DNA of 32,055 nucleotides. It comes from JAPUIN01 sp041580375 (lineage in GTDB: Bacteria; Acidobacteriota; Polarisedimenticolia; Gp22-AA2). The DNA is taken from positions 1 to 32,055 of the forward strand of contig JBFGDZ010000016.1 of assembly GCA_041580375.1 (NCBI GenBank), in the 5' to 3' direction. The notes below the pieces were generated by a model. That model ran no database searches. It saw only the letters and a list, made by a program, of their open reading frames with translations, and had not been told where the DNA came from. Below are positions 30,385 through 32,055 of the stretch, in pieces. Made by a program: the position numbers and the translations under genes. Numbering within the stretch: the stretch's first letter is position 1; every line of letters begins with the position of its first letter.

Positions 30385-31852
30385 CCGACCCCTCCGATCG
30401 GGGCGGGCCCAGGATCAGGGCGGCCCTCCGATCCTCGGAGATCCCCTCCCGCCGCCCGCGCGCCAGCCTCCACAGGACCGCTCCGAGCGCGGTCCAGAGC
30501 CCCAGGATCGTCCACTCGACGGGCCACTCCAGGGCGACCGGTGAGCCTGGGACGGCCAGGGCCAGCACGATGAGCCCCGCGCCGCACGCCCCCGCGATCG
30601 CGACGACCCCACCGCCGGGGACCCGGTACGGCCGCGGCATCTGGGGTAGGCGGCGCCTCAGCGCGCGCATCGAGAGACAGACGCCGAAGAAGGACACGGC
30701 GATGCAGACCGAGGAGACGTTCACGAAGGCCGTGAGCATCTCGCGTCCGAGCAGCGGCGCCAGGCAGGTGGCCCCTCCGACGAGCAGCGTCGCGCGGTGC
30801 GGAGAGCCGAAGCGGGGGTGCGGGTCGCCGAACGATGCGGGGATCACGCGCGCCCGGCCGAGCCCGAACAGGACCCGCGACGCGCCGATGAAGAATCCGT
30901 TCCAGGAGGTCAGAAGACCGAGAAGCCCCGCCACCAGGACCAGCCGCGCGAGGAACGGCGAGGCGAACGCGAGCCGGAAGGCGTGCGCGGTCGGCAGGTC
31001 CCTCTCGACGAGGCCCGGCCAGGGTGTCAGGAGAGACGCCGAGAGGATCGCCCCGGCGTAGAAGAGAGATGCCGCCGCGATCGAGACGAGGATGAGCGTG
31101 CCGAGACGCCGCGGCGGAAAGCCGGGGAGCGCCTCCTCGGCGGTCTGCGGGATGGTGTCGAACCCGACGAACCACAGCGGCGTCGTGATGAACACGGCGA
31201 GGATCCCCGTGAGCGGGGATGCGGAGAAAGGCGGGGCGAGGTTCGAAGGCGCGCCGCGCAGGAGCGCCGCGGCGATGAACACCGCGCCGGCGGCGAGAAT
31301 GACGAACGTCAGCGCGCTCTGGAATCCGGCCGCAAGCCGCACGCCGCGGTAATTGAGCGCCGTGATCAGAACGGCGCCGCCGATCCCGAGCAGCAGGTGG
31401 GGCAGGTAGACCGGATCCCCGCGCACCGCATAGAGCGGAATCGCGTTGGTGGCGGGCGCGAGGTACGAGACGACGCGGCCGACCGCCACCGCCTCGAACC
31501 CCGAGACGGCGACGTAGCCGAGGGTCAGGAACCAGCCGACGAACGCCGCCTTCGTCAGGCCGAAGGCGCGGTACGCGTAGGCGATCTCGCCCCCTGCGAC
31601 CGGCATCGCGGAGGTCAGCTCGGCGTAGCACAGTCCGATGAGGAACATCAGCCCGCCGCCGAGCGTGAAGGCGGCGATCGCGCCGAGGGGGCCCGCGCTT
31701 TCGAGCCACTCGCCCAGGACGACGATCCACCCCACGCCGATGATCGACCCGAAGGCGACGGAGAAGAAGTCGAACGATCGCAACCGGCGCGCCAGCGGCC
31801 GGGACGCGCCGCTCTCCGCGGATCCGCGGTCATGCGCCCGCATGGCGGGCAT
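30371..31852 (-). CDS. APC-superfamily amino acid/polyamine permease
   Basis: Inner-membrane transporter with about 12 hydrophobic helices over 493 residues. The first helix has FSVAFGSIIGVGWIVVLGEW, with the broken GSIIGVG pattern that binds the substrate amino and carboxyl groups in this superfamily. The helix 2-3 region has YAELTSAMPVAGGEIAYAYR, the helix 6 region FVGFDTIPQTAEEALPG, and the helix 8 region SWNGFFIGASRVLFGLGR. Two ATGs are in frame at the start; the first overlaps a TAGAAT box and the second (three codons on) is seven bases after it, which makes the second the more likely start if that box is used. Neither has a good Shine-Dalgarno. Substrate not assignable. Confidence 0.92.
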   Translation of the reverse strand: MPAMRAHDRGSAESGASRPLARRLRSFDFFSVAFGSIIGVGWIVVLGEWLESAGPLGAIAAFTLGGGLMFLIGLCYAELTSAMPVAGGEIAYAYRAFGLTKAAFVGWFLTLGYVAVSGFEAVAVGRVVSYLAPATNAIPLYAVRGDPVYLPHLLLGIGGAVLITALNYRGVRLAAGFQSALTFVILAAGAVFIAAALLRGAPSNLAPPFSASPLTGILAVFITTPLWFVGFDTIPQTAEEALPGFPPRRLGTLILVSIAAASLFYAGAILSASLLTPWPGLVERDLPTAHAFRLAFASPFLARLVLVAGLLGLLTSWNGFFIGASRVLFGLGRARVIPASFGDPHPRFGSPHRATLLVGGATCLAPLLGREMLTAFVNVSSVCIAVSFFGVCLSMRALRRRLPQMPRPYRVPGGGVVAIAGACGAGLIVLALAVPGSPVALEWPVEWTILGLWTALGAVLWRLARGRREGISEDRRAALILGPPRSEGSATSS

Positions 31853-31868
31853 TCTATCGGATCGCCCG

Positions 31869-31897
31869 CGGCCGGACCTTCTGGGAGGCCCCGGCCG
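31869..31897. repeat. Inverted repeat in the divergent region before the last gene
   Basis: CGGCCGG - 15 bases - CCGGCCG, seven-base perfect arms, between the permease start and the partial gene. Could be an operator for either direction; GC-rich background makes chance possible. Confidence 0.35.
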
Positions 31898-31901
31898 GGC
31901 G

Positions 31902-31910
31902 TGCTACGAT
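31902..31910 (+). promoter_or_regulatory. Candidate extended -10 box for the last gene
   Basis: TGC-TACGAT: a TGn extension plus a four-of-six -10 hexamer, 61 bases before the ATG. No -35 of note, as expected for an extended -10 promoter, but the match is modest. Confidence 0.35.
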
Positions 31911-31971
31911 GCGTGGAACGCGACGGCGCCCGCGCTCCATGCACCGGGCCGGCGTCGCATCGGGAGGCACG

Positions 31972-32055
31972 ATGCCCGACACGACCGCTCTCACAGCGCC
32001 CCGCTCCCCCGCCCGCCGGACGACGGCCTTCGCCGTCCTGATCTGCCTGCTCGCC
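31972..32055 (+). CDS. N-terminal fragment of a gene cut by the window end
   Basis: ATG with GGAGG four bases upstream opens a frame that runs to the last base (28 codons). It begins MPDTTALTAPRSPARRTT, then a hydrophobic AFAVLICLLA stretch, consistent with a signal anchor or first membrane helix after a short cytoplasmic N-terminus. Function cannot be told. Confidence 0.65.
   Translation, partial: MPDTTALTAPRSPARRTTAFAVLICLLA

Noticed and set aside
29958..31730. A 590-codon minus-strand frame over the permease and nine-Cys genes
   Set aside because: It runs in a different phase from the 12-helix permease and yields Arg/Pro-rich sequence.

Overview
This is a high-GC (roughly two-thirds G+C), gene-dense bacterial chromosome segment with ordinary housekeeping content and no sign of phage, transposon, CRISPR or RNA genes. 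The organism is a diderm: there is a lipoprotein, a TonB C-terminal domain, several Sec-exported periplasmic proteins, an exported di-heme peroxidase and menaquinone/ubiquinone-type enzymes. The gene mix (M20 dipeptidase, DUF1684 lipoprotein, HExxHxxGxxHN metalloprotease, SurA-N/DsbA hybrid, rpsU-dnaG-rpoD operon) would suit Acidobacteriota or a neighbouring deep phylum. That placement is inference from gene content only.

Layout. 1-3399: a biotin-dependent acyl-CoA carboxylase operon on + (carboxyltransferase, cut by the window edge; biotin carboxylase; biotin carrier). 3419-5408: a GC hairpin, an HU gene on - with a good sigma70 promoter, and a divergent glycerate 2-kinase. 5344-7311: a - strand operon PilZ-ubiX-ubiA. 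7454-8252: larB on +. 8253-12373: the macromolecular synthesis operon rpsU-dnaG-rpoD with a near-consensus promoter, a structured leader and a textbook terminator. 12409-15281: a divergent pair, a MauG-like di-heme peroxidase (-) and an unrecognised membrane protein with an HEAGH motif (+). 15319-19609: a - strand operon ubiE/menG, class I aminotransferase, M20 dipeptidase, DUF1684 lipoprotein. 19717-21964: nicotinamidase-like hydrolase and DEAD-box helicase (-). 22050-29769: four exported protein-processing genes. 29938-30384: a nine-cysteine protein. 30371-31852: an APC permease. The window ends 28 codons into a further + gene.

How the genes fit together. Carboxylase subunits, replication/transcription initiation genes and quinone genes are standard core functions. 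The most interesting stretch is 22050-29769. There a PDZ serine protease, a TonB-C/parvulin-like/gluzincin triple fusion, a SurA-N/DsbA fusion and a large metzincin-like protease are consecutive, and all carry signal peptides. This looks like an envelope protein-folding and proteolysis neighbourhood. Translation starts are often TTG or GTG, and TTG starts overlap the upstream stop at gene junctions. Several - strand genes have a TAGAAT/TATATT -10 box only 7-10 nt before the ATG and no good Shine-Dalgarno, which suggests leaderless mRNAs.
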